64,000 nt of DNA from Tateyamaria sp. syn59 (GCF_007995245.1 NZ_VCBA01000008.1:125940-189939), one strand, 5' to 3'; shown: positions 18,174 through 27,832, numbered from the stretch's first letter. Notes: generated from the letters alone by a model not told the origin. Translations and numbers: made by a program.

Positions 18174-19988
18174 ATGGAACACGACCTTTCTTCCACCCCC
18201 TTCCCCGCTTGGCCTGACGTTGCCCCTGACCTTGTGAATGTCGCCGCTGGCCGCGCGCCCGCCGATACAGTCATTCGCGGCGGCATCTGGGTCAACGTCC
18301 ACACGCGCGAAGCGCTGCCGGACCACGACATTGCCATCAAACACGGGCGCATCGCCTGTGTCTTGCCCGACGCCAGCGCCCAGATCGGGCCGGAGACCGA
18401 GATCATCGAAGCCAAAGGTCGCTACATGATCCCCGGCCTGTGCGACGGGCACATGCATATCGAGTCGGGCATGCTGACCCCCGCCGAGTTTGCCGCCGCT
18501 GTCATTCCGCACGGCACCACAACCATGTTCACCGACCCGCATGAGATTGCGAACGTCCTTGGCCTTGAAGGCGTGCGCCTGATGCATGACGAGGCGCTGA
18601 TGCAGCCCGTGAACATCTGGACGCAAATGCCCTCCTGCGCGCCCTCCGCGCCGGGGATGGAGACGACAGGCTACGAGATCAGCGCCGAGGATGTGGCCGA
18701 GGCCATGGCATGGCCAGGCATCATCGGTCTGGGCGAGATGATGAATTTTCCCGGCATGGCCAATGCCGACCCTCAAATGCTGGCGGAGGTTGCCGCGACC
18801 CAGCGCGCAGGTAAAACCGTCGGAGGACACTACGCATCCCTCGATTTAGGGTCAGATTTCGCGGCCTACGTCGCTGGTGGACCGGCTGACGATCACGAAG
18901 GCACATGCGAGGCCGACGCCATCGCGCGCATGCGCCAAGGCATGCGATCCATGATCCGGCTGGGCAGCGCGTGGTATGACGTGGAAACGCAGATCACGGC
19001 CATCACTGAAAAGGGGCTCGACCCCCGCAACATGATCCTGTGCACCGACGACTGCCACTCCGGCACGCTGGTGAATGACGGGCACATGAACCGCGTTGTC
19101 CGGCACGCCATTGAGTGCGGATGCGACCCGCTCGTGGCGCTGCAAATGGCGACGATCAACACGGCCACCCATTTCGGGCTGGAGCGTGAGATCGGGTCGC
19201 TCACCCCAGGCCGCCGGGCGGACATGATCCTGACCTCTGATCTCAAAAGGCTACCAATTGAACAGGTCATCGCGCGCGGAAAAACAGTCTCTATCAACGG
19301 CGACTTGACGGTTGATTGCCCCCATCTCGACTGGCCCGCCAAGGCGCGAGCTACGGTAAACATGGGCGCACCGAAAACCGCTGCCGACTTCGAAATTGCA
19401 GCGCCCGAGGGCCGCAACTCCGTCACCGCCAACGTCATCGGCGTGGTCGAGAACCAGGCGCCCACCAAGGCCCTGAAACGCGACATGCCCGTCAGCGATG
19501 GCAAGGTCGAACCCCACGGCGACACCTGCCAGATCGCACTGGTCGAACGGCATCGGGCGACCGGTGGCGTGACCAATGCGCTTGTATCTGGATTCAATTA
19601 CCAGGGCAAAATGGCCATGGCCTCGACCGTGGCGCATGACAGCCACCATATGATCGTCGTCGGCACCAACCGCGAGCAGATGGCCCTTGCCGCCAACCGG
19701 CTGGCCGAGGTCGGCGGTGGCATCACCATCTTCCGCGACGGCAAAGAACTGGCGCTGGTCGAACTGCCCATCGCGGGCCTGATGTCCGACAGCCCCGCCC
19801 GCGATGTCGCCGCCAAGGCCGATCAGATGGTGCAGGCCATGGTCGATTGCGGCTGCACCCTGAACAACGCCTATATGCAGCACTCGCTGCTGGCGTTGGT
19901 CGTCATTCCTGAACTGCGCATCTCTGACCTGGGACTGGTCGATGTCCGCACGTTTGATTTCATTCCAGTCCTTGAGCCAACAACATGA
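18174..19988 (+). CDS. ade: adenine deaminase
   Basis: A 604-residue amidohydrolase converting adenine to hypoxanthine and ammonia. The metal-binding HxH is in GLCDGHMHIESGML, and the family motif TTTMFTDPHEIANVLG follows. CTDDCHSGTLVNDGHMN carries the conserved Asp/His region and GRRADMILTSDLKRL closes the barrel. ATG at 18174 is in the usual place relative to the motifs. The stop overlaps the start of amn by 4 nt (19985-19988), so the two are coupled in purine salvage. Confidence 0.95.
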   Translation: MEHDLSSTPFPAWPDVAPDLVNVAAGRAPADTVIRGGIWVNVHTREALPDHDIAIKHGRIACVLPDASAQIGPETEIIEAKGRYMIPGLCDGHMHIESGMLTPAEFAAAVIPHGTTTMFTDPHEIANVLGLEGVRLMHDEALMQPVNIWTQMPSCAPSAPGMETTGYEISAEDVAEAMAWPGIIGLGEMMNFPGMANADPQMLAEVAATQRAGKTVGGHYASLDLGSDFAAYVAGGPADDHEGTCEADAIARMRQGMRSMIRLGSAWYDVETQITAITEKGLDPRNMILCTDDCHSGTLVNDGHMNRVVRHAIECGCDPLVALQMATINTATHFGLEREIGSLTPGRRADMILTSDLKRLPIEQVIARGKTVSINGDLTVDCPHLDWPAKARATVNMGAPKTAADFEIAAPEGRNSVTANVIGVVENQAPTKALKRDMPVSDGKVEPHGDTCQIALVERHRATGGVTNALVSGFNYQGKMAMASTVAHDSHHMIVVGTNREQMALAANRLAEVGGGITIFRDGKELALVELPIAGLMSDSPARDVAAKADQMVQAMVDCGCTLNNAYMQHSLLALVVIPELRISDLGLVDVRTFDFIPVLEPTT

Positions 19989-21445
19989 GAACACTTGAAC
20001 AGGCCGGTCACGGCCACACCGAATTCCACGACGCCAAGGCCGCAGTGGCCCACCTGCAGGAGCTTTATGACGATGCCGTCGAGTTCCTCAGCCAGCAGTT
20101 CCAGCACGCAATGGAACACGGCGCACCCGAAGGGCGCGTGCGCGCCTACTACCCTGAAATACGCTTCACCACATCCACCTACGCGCAGGTCGACACACGG
20201 CTCAGCTTCGGCCATGTGGCCGATCCCGGTACCTACGCCACGACGGTCACGCGCCCCGACCTGTTCAAGAACTACCTGACCCAACAGATCGGCCTGTTGA
20301 TCACGAACCACGGCCAACCGGTCGAGATCGGCTATTCCAACACACCCATGCCGGTGCATTTCGCCGTGGCCAATGAAAAGAACATCACCGTCCCGCAGGA
20401 AGGGGCTGCCGCCTTTCCCCTGCGCGACGTCTTTGACGTGCCGGACCTGACCAACACCAACGACGACATCGTCAACGGCACGTATGAGCCTGTCGGCGGC
20501 ATCGGCCCGCTGGCCCCGTTCACAGCCCAGCGCATCGACTACTCGCTGGCGCGGCTGTCGCACTACACCGCAACAGACGCGCACCACTTCCAGAACCACG
20601 TGCTGTTCACGAACTACCAGTTCTACGTCTCCGAGTTCGAAGCCTATGCCCGCGCGCAACTCGACGACCCTGACAGCGGCTACACTTCCTTCGTCTCGAC
20701 CGGCAATGCCGAGATCACGGCGGGCGATCAGGACCTGCCCGCCAGCCCCAAGATGCCGCAAATGCCCACCTACCACCTCAAGCGCGAGGACGGGTCGGGG
20801 ATCACGCTTGTCAATATCGGCGTCGGCCCATCGAACGCCAAAACGGCCACCGACCACATCGCCGTTCTACGGCCCCATGCCTGGCTGATGGTCGGGCACT
20901 GCGCGGGCCTGCGCAACTCTCAAGCCCTTGGCGACTTCGTTCTCGCCCACGCCTATCTGCGAGAGGACAACGTCCTCGACAACGACCTGCCGCCTTGGGT
21001 TCCGATCCCCGCGCTGGCCGAAATCCAGATTGCACTGGAGGAGGCGGTGGCCGAGACCACGCAACTGAAGGGCTATGAGCTCAAGCGCATCATGCGCACA
21101 GGCACCGTCGCCAGCTATGACGACCGCAACTGGGAACTGCGCGACCAGCACGGGCCAGTGCAGCGCCTGTCCCAATCGCGTGCCATCGCGCTCGACATGG
21201 AAAGCGCCACGATTGCGGCAAATGGCTACAGGTTCCGGGTGCCCTACGGCACGCTTCTATGCGTGTCCGACAAGCCGCTGCATGGCGAATTGAAGCTGCC
21301 GGGCATGGCCTCGAACTTCTACAAGGAACAGGTGGCACGCCATCTGATGATCGGAATTCGGGCGATGGAGCACCTGCGGACCATGCCGCTGGAACGCATC
21401 CACAGCCGGAAATTGCGCTCGTTCGAGGAAACCGCCTTCCTGTAA
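19985..21445 (+). CDS. amn: AMP nucleosidase
   Basis: A 486-residue enzyme hydrolysing AMP to adenine and ribose-5-phosphate. The N-terminal regulatory half contains RAYYPEIRFTTSTYAQVDTRLSFG. The C-terminal half is a nucleoside phosphorylase-like domain with LMVGHCAGLRNSQALGDFVL, DMESATIAANG and LCVSDKPLHGELKLPGMA, the signature of Amn. It is translationally coupled to ade, so the pair can turn AMP into adenine and then hypoxanthine. Probably cytosolic and allosterically controlled, as in the family. Confidence 0.95.
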   Translation: MRTLEQAGHGHTEFHDAKAAVAHLQELYDDAVEFLSQQFQHAMEHGAPEGRVRAYYPEIRFTTSTYAQVDTRLSFGHVADPGTYATTVTRPDLFKNYLTQQIGLLITNHGQPVEIGYSNTPMPVHFAVANEKNITVPQEGAAAFPLRDVFDVPDLTNTNDDIVNGTYEPVGGIGPLAPFTAQRIDYSLARLSHYTATDAHHFQNHVLFTNYQFYVSEFEAYARAQLDDPDSGYTSFVSTGNAEITAGDQDLPASPKMPQMPTYHLKREDGSGITLVNIGVGPSNAKTATDHIAVLRPHAWLMVGHCAGLRNSQALGDFVLAHAYLREDNVLDNDLPPWVPIPALAEIQIALEEAVAETTQLKGYELKRIMRTGTVASYDDRNWELRDQHGPVQRLSQSRAIALDMESATIAANGYRFRVPYGTLLCVSDKPLHGELKLPGMASNFYKEQVARHLMIGIRAMEHLRTMPLERIHSRKLRSFEETAFL

Positions 21446-21521
21446 GGGCCGCCTGACAGCACGTAAACGGCGAAAAACAGCGGAAAACCCCTTATTTTGG
21501 CTTGCCATGAGCCACTATTCG

Positions 21522-21551
21522 TTGTGTGTTCGCACAACATTCCGTTATATT
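21522..21551 (+). promoter_or_regulatory. candidate sigma-70-type promoter for the HU gene
   Basis: TTGTGT at 21522-21527 and TATATT at 21546-21551 are separated by 18 bp, and the HU start codon is 46 bp further on. The -35 element lies inside an inverted repeat (GTTGTG and CACAAC, 21521-21538) that could bind a regulator. Read by eye only. Confidence 0.45.
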
Positions 21552-21597
21552 GCGGATCAGAGGCCCAAGAACTCGGGCAGACGAAGGAGACCATGAA

Positions 21598-21885
21598 ATG
21601 GCAAAACCAATGACAAAAACCCAACTCGTCGCCGCGCTGGCTGAGGAAATGGGGACAGACAAGAAATCCGCAGGCGGCGCGCTTGACGCGATCTGTGGCC
21701 TGATCACCAAGGAAGTGTCAGGCGGCGGCGCAGTCACTCTGCCGGGCGTTGGCAAGATCTACTGCCGCGAGCGTCCCGAGCGCATGGTGCGCAACCCTGC
21801 CACGGGTGAGCAGTTCAAGAAGGAAGCGGACAAGGTCGTGAAAATGACCATCGCCAAAGCGCTGAAGGACAGCGTGAACGGCTAA
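21598..21885 (+). CDS. HU-family DNA-binding protein
   Basis: A 95-residue histone-like protein. The N-terminus (MTKTQLVAALAEEMGTDKK) is the HU helix pair. The DNA-binding arm is shorter and less canonical than in E. coli HU (VTLPGVGKIYCRERPERMVRNPATGE), but the RNPATGE turn is intact. It also contains a Cys in the arm. ATG at 21598 follows AGGAGACC. It has its own promoter-like sequence and terminator and is probably monocistronic. Confidence 0.93.
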   Translation: MAKPMTKTQLVAALAEEMGTDKKSAGGALDAICGLITKEVSGGGAVTLPGVGKIYCRERPERMVRNPATGEQFKKEADKVVKMTIAKALKDSVNG

Positions 21886-21909
21886 GCCCAGCTTTCGCAA
21901 GGTTTTCTA

Positions 21910-21937
21910 AGGGTCGCCTGTCGGGCGGCCCTTTTTT
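21910..21937. terminator. rho-independent terminator after HU gene
   Basis: AGGGTCGCC pairs with GGCGGCCCT (one G-T pair) around a 5-nt loop, followed by six T. It lies 24 bp after the HU stop and just before the end of the convergent DUF3179 gene. Confidence 0.85.
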
Positions 21938-21939
21938 GT

Positions 21940-23307
21940 TCAGCCGTCGAACACCGTGGCCGCATCGCCCAAGTAGTTGTCCCAGGCAAACCAATAGCTG
22001 ATATGCCCAGCAACCCGCTGCAACCGGGCGCCATCCGGGCCCAGCAACGCATCCTCGGTCACGCGCCACGCCTCTCCGTTCTGATCCGCGATCTTACCGC
22101 CAGACTGGGTAAAGGTCCTGTCGCCGCGCTCATAGGCCCGCACGCTGCGTTTGCCGGTATCTCCAATCAGCAACAGCGGCGTATCGGCGATCCCATCATT
22201 GATGAGCGGTCGCCCGTTGAAGGCCTCCAACGGCCATCCCCGCGCGGCCCCGAACTCGCGCACGGCAAAGATGTAGTCTTTCTGCGCATGGTCCCGTTGA
22301 TCCACAACCGCCGGGAACATCAGGTCGGGCGAGGCAAAATAGTCATTATAGACCACACCCGACCCATAATCGCGCCGGTGCCCGGTGTTCAGGCTCAACA
22401 CCTTGGTCCCCGGATTCGACGCTTTCCAACTGTCCCACGTCGTGATGACCACAGGGCGCTGCTGCAGCTCGATCCCGCTATCCACAAGTGGGCCGTTCAC
22501 CGGCTTGCCCGTCCACTGGTTCCACAGCGAATGCGTCTCGCGGTCGAACATTAGCTTGTTTGAGCGATAGAGGAACCCAGACGACCCAAACACCAGCGGC
22601 TTCGTCCGCCCCGGCACATCCGTTTCAAACAGAATGCCCGACCCGCAAAGCGTGCAATAGGCCAACGCCACCGGCACGCCACCTATCACCTCGTTGAACA
22701 TCTCGTGCCAACCCATGATCCGCAGCGGATAGGCGCGCACGTCCCCATTGATCGACACGCCAAAAACCAGATCGTCCCCGCGCAGATAGTCGGCGTCACC
22801 CGCCGCAATCAGTTCCGGATTGTCGAGTGACGGGATACCGTCCTTCACCACCCCGCCCCAGGCAATCTCCTCCAGCCGGATGCGCATCTGATCGGGTTGG
22901 ATATGCTCGGGCCGCAGGAACAGATCGAAATTGTCATCAATCCGCAGCATCACCTCCCGCTTGTAGGTCGGAAAGTCGGGATGAGGCTTGATCTGCGGGT
23001 TCTGCTCCTGCCACAGCATCCACTGGAACCAGTCGGTGAAGTATTCCTCGCCCGTGATCGCCTCCAACACCTGTGCAATCTGCGGACCGCGGGAGCGCGA
23101 AAAGCGCAACGCGGTGATCAGAGGTGCGGCCATGTCAGGCTGTCCGCGCTCTTCCACCCACTTCAACGCCGCTTCAAACTCGGTCGTGGGTGCAGACAAG
23201 GGCGCGCGCATCGCATCCAAAGCGCTGACGCTTTGCGACAAGGCGGCATGGGGCAACAGGGCACCGGATAAGGTCAGGCCACCAAAGGCGCGGCGGGTCA
23301 GGGTCAT
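21940..23307 (-). CDS. DUF3179 domain protein, exported
   Basis: A 455-residue protein with an N-terminal export signal containing a twin-Arg motif (TRRAFGGLTLSG), ending near HAALSQS, so it is probably a Tat substrate. The DUF3179 core includes DGIPSLDNPELI, YPLRIMGWHEMFNEVIGGVPVALAYCTLCGSGI and GSSGFLYRSNKLMFDRETHSLWNQ, with the CTLCGS pair of Cys. Family members are periplasmic or lipoproteins of unknown biochemical function. ATG at 23307 gives the signal peptide. Divergent from the DMT gene. Confidence 0.9.
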   Translation of the reverse strand: MTLTRRAFGGLTLSGALLPHAALSQSVSALDAMRAPLSAPTTEFEAALKWVEERGQPDMAAPLITALRFSRSRGPQIAQVLEAITGEEYFTDWFQWMLWQEQNPQIKPHPDFPTYKREVMLRIDDNFDLFLRPEHIQPDQMRIRLEEIAWGGVVKDGIPSLDNPELIAAGDADYLRGDDLVFGVSINGDVRAYPLRIMGWHEMFNEVIGGVPVALAYCTLCGSGILFETDVPGRTKPLVFGSSGFLYRSNKLMFDRETHSLWNQWTGKPVNGPLVDSGIELQQRPVVITTWDSWKASNPGTKVLSLNTGHRRDYGSGVVYNDYFASPDLMFPAVVDQRDHAQKDYIFAVREFGAARGWPLEAFNGRPLINDGIADTPLLLIGDTGKRSVRAYERGDRTFTQSGGKIADQNGEAWRVTEDALLGPDGARLQRVAGHISYWFAWDNYLGDAATVFDG

Positions 23308-23438
23308 GTCGGTCCTCCATCGTTGCCCGACCTGTCTGCACCGAAACGCGATCACATACATTGCAAAGGGCCGTGAACAGCGCCTTGCATCTGGGCGACA
23401 TTTCCCCGAACGTCCGCCCAAGACGCAAGGGAACGGTC

Positions 23439-24308
23439 ATGGACATCCGCGCACTTCTGATGGGCCTGACCTTTGCCCTGATCTGGTCCTCGGCCTTCAC
23501 CTCAGCCCGGATCATCGTCACGCACGCCCCGCCACTGGCCGCGTCTTCGCTGCGCTTTTTCATTGCTGGCTGTATCGGTGTCGCCATCGCGCGGATGATG
23601 GGTCAGACGTGGAACCTGACGCGCGACCAATGGCGGGCCACGCTGATCTTTGGCCTGTGCCAGAACGCGATCTATCTGGGCCTCAACTTCTACGCCATGC
23701 AAACGGTCGAGGCATCGCTGGCCTCAATCATCGCCTCGACCATGCCGCTGATAGTCGCCTTTGCAGGCTGGATCGTGTTCCGGGACAAGCTGCCGCCGCT
23801 GGGGATCATCGGTCTGGTGCTGGGGATCACGGGCGTGATCCTGATCATGTCGGCGCGGCTGGATGCAGGGGTGGATATGTTCGGCGTGGCCCTTTGCGTC
23901 ATCGGCGCTATCGCCCTGACAATCGCCACACTGTCGATGCGCACCATGTCCTCGGGCGGGAACCTGATGATGGTGGTCGGGCTGCAAATGTTCGTGGGCG
24001 CAATCGTGCTCGGCATCGCCTCTGCGTTCATCGAAACCATCGAAGTCACACCAACCCCGGCCTTCTTTGCCGCCTTTACCTACACCGTGTTTATCCCCGG
24101 CCTCGCCGCCACGTGGATATGGTTCGCCTTGGTGGCCCGCATCGGCGCTACAAAGGCGGCGACGTTCCACTTTCTCAACCCGTTTTTCGGAGTCGCCATC
24201 GCCGCGGCACTCCTGGGCGAACGGCTTGGGCCACAGGACATTCTGGGGGTCACGATCATCACGGCGGGCATTCTTGCGGTACAAGTGTCACGACAGGCCA
24301 AAAGCTGA
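23439..24308 (+). CDS. EamA/DMT family transporter
   Basis: A 289-residue inner-membrane protein with about ten hydrophobic segments in two EamA repeats. The first begins MGLTFALIWSSAFTSARII and the second at about residue 145. Typical features are the short charged loops and the C-terminal FHFLNPFFGVAIAAALLGERLGP. Start ATG at 23439 fits the family. The 10-TM drug/metabolite family exports amino acids, nucleosides or small metabolites; substrate not assignable. Confidence 0.9.
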   Translation: MDIRALLMGLTFALIWSSAFTSARIIVTHAPPLAASSLRFFIAGCIGVAIARMMGQTWNLTRDQWRATLIFGLCQNAIYLGLNFYAMQTVEASLASIIASTMPLIVAFAGWIVFRDKLPPLGIIGLVLGITGVILIMSARLDAGVDMFGVALCVIGAIALTIATLSMRTMSSGGNLMMVVGLQMFVGAIVLGIASAFIETIEVTPTPAFFAAFTYTVFIPGLAATWIWFALVARIGATKAATFHFLNPFFGVAIAAALLGERLGPQDILGVTIITAGILAVQVSRQAKS

Positions 24309-24380
24309 TAAGCAAACTCTTGCGCACCGGACACGCCGCCATATGGTGGGCCAACTGTTTCAGGTTCCGGAGCCCATTTG

Positions 24381-24779
24381 ATGCACCGCCGCACATTCAT
24401 TCTGTCCACCGCAGCGCTCGCCATTCCGGGCCTCAGCGCCGCCTACCCGGCCGAGACATTCACGCCCGCCATCTGGCGCAGCTTGCGTGAAACAGACCAG
24501 ACGGTCGTGATGAACTTCCGGGCCGCGTGGTCGCTGACTTGCCAGATCAAGGCCGACCTGATCGCCGAAGCATTGGCCGAGAACCCCGCCTATACAAACC
24601 TCACATTCCTGAACGTCGATTGGGACACCTTCGGGCCGTCACAAATGACCCAACGGCTCAAGGTGGAACGCCGCTCGACCCTGCTGGTGATGAAAAACGG
24701 CGAAGAGGTCACGCGGCTTGTGAACGAACCCCATGCCCGCAAGGTCCGTGCGCTTCTGGACGCCGCCCTTGCCGCCTGA
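24381..24779 (+). CDS. exported thioredoxin-like protein with degenerate active site
   Basis: A 132-residue protein with a signal peptide of Tat-like form (MHRRTFILSTAALAIPGLSA). The rest resembles the thioredoxin-like domain of DsbD. The segment FRAAWSLTCQIKADLIAEAL aligns with WCxxC, but the first Cys is Ser, leaving SLTC. The cis-Pro region is also altered (RRSTLLVMKNGEEV). Without the nucleophilic Cys it cannot act as a normal disulfide oxidoreductase. ATG at 24381 is used. Its 3' end overlaps the next gene by 47 bp. Confidence 0.75.
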   Translation: MHRRTFILSTAALAIPGLSAAYPAETFTPAIWRSLRETDQTVVMNFRAAWSLTCQIKADLIAEALAENPAYTNLTFLNVDWDTFGPSQMTQRLKVERRSTLLVMKNGEEVTRLVNEPHARKVRALLDAALAA

Positions 24780-25749
24780 GGCCGCAGCGCCCCGGCGCTA
24801 TGCCTTTCTTCTGATCCCCGGCTATTCCCAACTGGGCTTTGCCTGCGCACTCGAAGCGCTCAGCCTCGCCAACCGGCACCCCTCAGGCCAAACATACTAT
24901 ACCTGGCGGGTCGTCGGCGAAACAGCTGAGCCAGTCCCTGCGTATAACGGGATCACGACAACAGTGGATGCGGCCCTGCCTGAACTTTCGCGCGACGAAA
25001 CGCTCGTGGTCTGTGCAGGCAGCCGCGCCGCCGAAGGCAGCACGCGTGCGGTCCTGAACTGGTTGCGGCGGGAAACGCGCAAGGGCATGGATTTCGGTGC
25101 GCTGTCGTCCGGCACTTACACCCTTGCCCTTGCCGGATTACTGGCGGGCAAGACGGTGACGACGCATTGGGAATACCGCGATGCGCTGATCGAACTTCTG
25201 CCCGACGTCATCATCGAAAACAGTCTTTATTCAAAGGATGGGCGCATCTTCACGACCGCCGGTGGCGCCGCCTCGATGGACATGATGCTGGACCGGATCA
25301 AGGATGACTATGGCATCGACCTGGCCACGTGGGTCGCGGACCAGATGGTCTATACTGATCCGCGTGCGGCCAGCCACGGGCAGCGCCTGTCCCGGCGCGC
25401 ACGCCCCGACATGGCGCATGGCAAGCTGGGGCTCGCACTCCAGATCATGGAAAACAACCTCGAAGATCCTTTGCGACCGGACGAGATTGCAGAGTTGATT
25501 GAGCTGAGCACGCGACAACTGGAGCGGCTCTTTGCCAAGCATCTGGGCATGTCCCCCAAGCGTCACTACCTGCAACTGCGGCTGGAAAAGGCACGCGGAC
25601 TGCTGCGCCAAACCAGCATGAGTGTGACGGATATCTGCGTGGCCTGCGGGTTCCGATCACTGTCGCACTTCTCGAAAAGCTACCGAGGCACATTTGGCCT
25701 GAGCCCCGGCCAGGAAAAGCGCGGCACCGGGTCGATGTGGCCCGCTTAG
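24733..25749 (+). CDS. GlxA-type AraC family regulator (DJ-1/PfpI plus AraC HTH)
   Basis: A 338-residue regulator. The N-terminal DJ-1/PfpI-like domain (YAFLLIPGYSQLGFACALEAL, ALSSGTYTLALAGLLAGKTVTTHW) is a ligand-sensing amidotransferase fold without the nucleophilic Cys in the usual elbow. The C-terminal AraC double HTH contains LSTRQLERLFAKHLGMSPKRHYLQLRLEKAR and VACGFRSLSHFSKSYR. Proteins of this architecture (GlxA, CdhR, GbdR) control choline, carnitine and glycine betaine genes. Start at 24733 overlaps the upstream gene; a GTG at 24748 is possible. Confidence 0.9.
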   Translation: MPARSVRFWTPPLPPEAAAPRRYAFLLIPGYSQLGFACALEALSLANRHPSGQTYYTWRVVGETAEPVPAYNGITTTVDAALPELSRDETLVVCAGSRAAEGSTRAVLNWLRRETRKGMDFGALSSGTYTLALAGLLAGKTVTTHWEYRDALIELLPDVIIENSLYSKDGRIFTTAGGAASMDMMLDRIKDDYGIDLATWVADQMVYTDPRAASHGQRLSRRARPDMAHGKLGLALQIMENNLEDPLRPDEIAELIELSTRQLERLFAKHLGMSPKRHYLQLRLEKARGLLRQTSMSVTDICVACGFRSLSHFSKSYRGTFGLSPGQEKRGTGSMWPA

Positions 25750-25810
25750 CCGCGATTGCGGTGCGCCACGACGCGCGGTATCTACACGCAAAAAAGGGAC
25801 GCGTTGGTTT

Positions 25811-27058
25811 ATGAAATTACTTTTTGTGCACCAGAACATGCCGGGTCAGTACCGCGAACTGATCCAGTGGCTCGCGGCGCAGGGGTCGCATGAGATCGTG
25901 TTTCTGACGCAGCGCAAGAACGCCCCCGCATTCGCCGGTGTGAAGACCGTCAAGTACAAGACGCACCACACCGCCAACGAAGACGCCTACGGCCTGTCGC
26001 GCACCTGGGAGAATGCCGCAGGCAATGGTTTTGGCGCCGTCATGGCCCTGCGCGAGATCGTCAACGGTGGCTTCACCCCCGACATCGTGATCGGGCATGT
26101 TGGATGGGGCGAGATGTCCTTTTTCCGCGAGGTGCTGCCCGACACGCCGATGATAGGTTTTTTCGAGTACTATTATTCGGTGCACGGCGGCCCGGTCGGC
26201 TTTGACCCTGAAAGCCCGGTCAGTGAACACGCGCCTTTCATCATGCATGGCCACAACGTGGTACCGCAGGTGAACATCAACGTGGTGGATGTTGCCCACA
26301 GTCCGACCTATTGGCAGCGTGACCGCTTTCCCAAGCAATTCCACGACAAGATTTACGTCTGTCACGACGGCATTCGCACCGACAAGCTGAAGCCGAACAA
26401 GAAGGCGCAGGTGACGCTGGGCCGGATCGGTCGCCCGCTCACCCGAAAGGATGAAATCGTCACCTTCATGTCCCGCAACCTCGAAACCACGCGGGGCTTT
26501 CATCAGTTCATGCGCGCCGTTCCGCACATTCAGACAGCGCGGCCGAACGCCCGGATCCTCGTGATTGGTGGCAACGACGTATCCTATGGCGGCAAGAACA
26601 AGCATCCCGGTGGCCTGCGCGGCCAGATGGAGGCCGAAGTCGGTCACCTGATTGATTGGGACCGACTGCACTTTCTGGGTCAGGTGCCCTTCGAAAGCTA
26701 TCAGTCCATCGTCCAGATCAGCGCGTGCCACCTCTACCTGTCGATGCCTTTCGTCCTGTCATGGTCGCTGCTGGAGAGCATGTCGATGGAGGCGACGATT
26801 GTCGCCAGCGACGTGGCTCCAGTGCGTGAGGCGATCACCCATGGTGAAACGGGCCTGTTGGTCGATTTCTTCAATCCCGAAGCGATTGCGGCACAGGTTG
26901 CTGACGTTCTGGCCAGGCCGCAGGACTTTGCCCACCTCGGACCTGCCGCGCGGCAACATGTGGTCGACACCTACGACTTTGAAACGGTCTGCCTGCCCGA
27001 GCATATTACCCAGATCAACGCGCTTGTCCCTGCGGACAAACAGATCTCAATGGGCTGA
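25811..27058 (+). CDS. glycosyltransferase family 4 protein
   Basis: A 415-residue GT-B glycosyltransferase. The N-terminal Rossmann half starts KLLFVHQNMPGQYRELIQWLA. The C-terminal half has LGQVPFESYQSIVQISACHLYLSMPFVLSWSLLE and VASDVAPVREAITHGETGLL, matching the GT4 nucleotide-sugar site with the E-x7-E-like spacing. It starts an exopolysaccharide cluster and lies 3 bp before the epimerase gene. Probably adds a sugar to a lipid-linked EPS precursor on the cytosolic face. Donor sugar unknown. Confidence 0.9.
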   Translation: MKLLFVHQNMPGQYRELIQWLAAQGSHEIVFLTQRKNAPAFAGVKTVKYKTHHTANEDAYGLSRTWENAAGNGFGAVMALREIVNGGFTPDIVIGHVGWGEMSFFREVLPDTPMIGFFEYYYSVHGGPVGFDPESPVSEHAPFIMHGHNVVPQVNINVVDVAHSPTYWQRDRFPKQFHDKIYVCHDGIRTDKLKPNKKAQVTLGRIGRPLTRKDEIVTFMSRNLETTRGFHQFMRAVPHIQTARPNARILVIGGNDVSYGGKNKHPGGLRGQMEAEVGHLIDWDRLHFLGQVPFESYQSIVQISACHLYLSMPFVLSWSLLESMSMEATIVASDVAPVREAITHGETGLLVDFFNPEAIAAQVADVLARPQDFAHLGPAARQHVVDTYDFETVCLPEHITQINALVPADKQISMG

Positions 27059-27061
27059 GCG

Positions 27062-27832
27062 ATGCGGACCGTGATCCTTGGCGCAGGCGGAAAACTCGGG
27101 CGGCTGTTGCGTCCGCGATGGCCGGAGAGCGTAGAGTGGACCACCCGAAAGACGCTCGACATAAATGATGCCGCACAGCTGTCTCGCGCCCTGACCGGGG
27201 CGGATGCCGTGTTTTGCCTTGCTGGTGTGACGCCGAGTAGTGACCAGCCCATGGACTGGAACATCAACCTCGCCCAGCAAACGCTTGACGCAGCCCAGGG
27301 CGCGCATGTCTTTCTGTTTTCGTCGGCAGCGGTCTATGGCGCGCTGCCCGGCGCGCTATCCGAGACTGGCCCAACATCACCGCAAAGCGACTACGCCACC
27401 GCCAAACTCGAGATGGAACGCATGGCCCACGAACACAGCAACCCATGCACGGTGCTGCGACTGGGCAATGTGGCCGGGGCCGACGCGATCCTAGGCGGCT
27501 GGAAGCAAGGCTTTACTCTGGACCGGTTCCCGGACGGGCGCACGCCGGCGCGCAGTTACATCGGACCCGGCAGGCTGGCGCAGGTGCTGCACAGGCTTGC
27601 GCGCACCCCAGACTTGCCACCGACCTTGAATGTTTCGGCACCCGGCGCTGTCTGCATGGGTGACCTGCTGGATGCGGCCGGGCTTGACTGGGAACCGCGC
27701 CCTGCGCCGGCACGGACAATCGCCAAAGTGCATCTTGATACGACCCTGGTGGAAGGGATTTATCCCTTTGTGCCGACGGACAGCACAGCATCGGGTATCG
27801 TTCAGGACTGGAAAACCGAGGAAACGGTATGA
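27062..27832 (+). CDS. NAD-dependent epimerase/dehydratase family protein
   Basis: A 256-residue short extended SDR. The dinucleotide fold starts TVILGAGGKLGRLLRPRWP (GxxGxxG). The substrate half is less conserved, with FLFSSAAVYGALPG supplying the family Ser and Tyr-like segment and SDYATAKLEMERMA the YxxxK pair (YATAK). It lies between a glycosyltransferase and a sugar transferase, overlapping the latter by 4 nt, so it likely makes or modifies a nucleotide sugar for EPS. Confidence 0.85.
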   Translation: MRTVILGAGGKLGRLLRPRWPESVEWTTRKTLDINDAAQLSRALTGADAVFCLAGVTPSSDQPMDWNINLAQQTLDAAQGAHVFLFSSAAVYGALPGALSETGPTSPQSDYATAKLEMERMAHEHSNPCTVLRLGNVAGADAILGGWKQGFTLDRFPDGRTPARSYIGPGRLAQVLHRLARTPDLPPTLNVSAPGAVCMGDLLDAAGLDWEPRPAPARTIAKVHLDTTLVEGIYPFVPTDSTASGIVQDWKTEETV

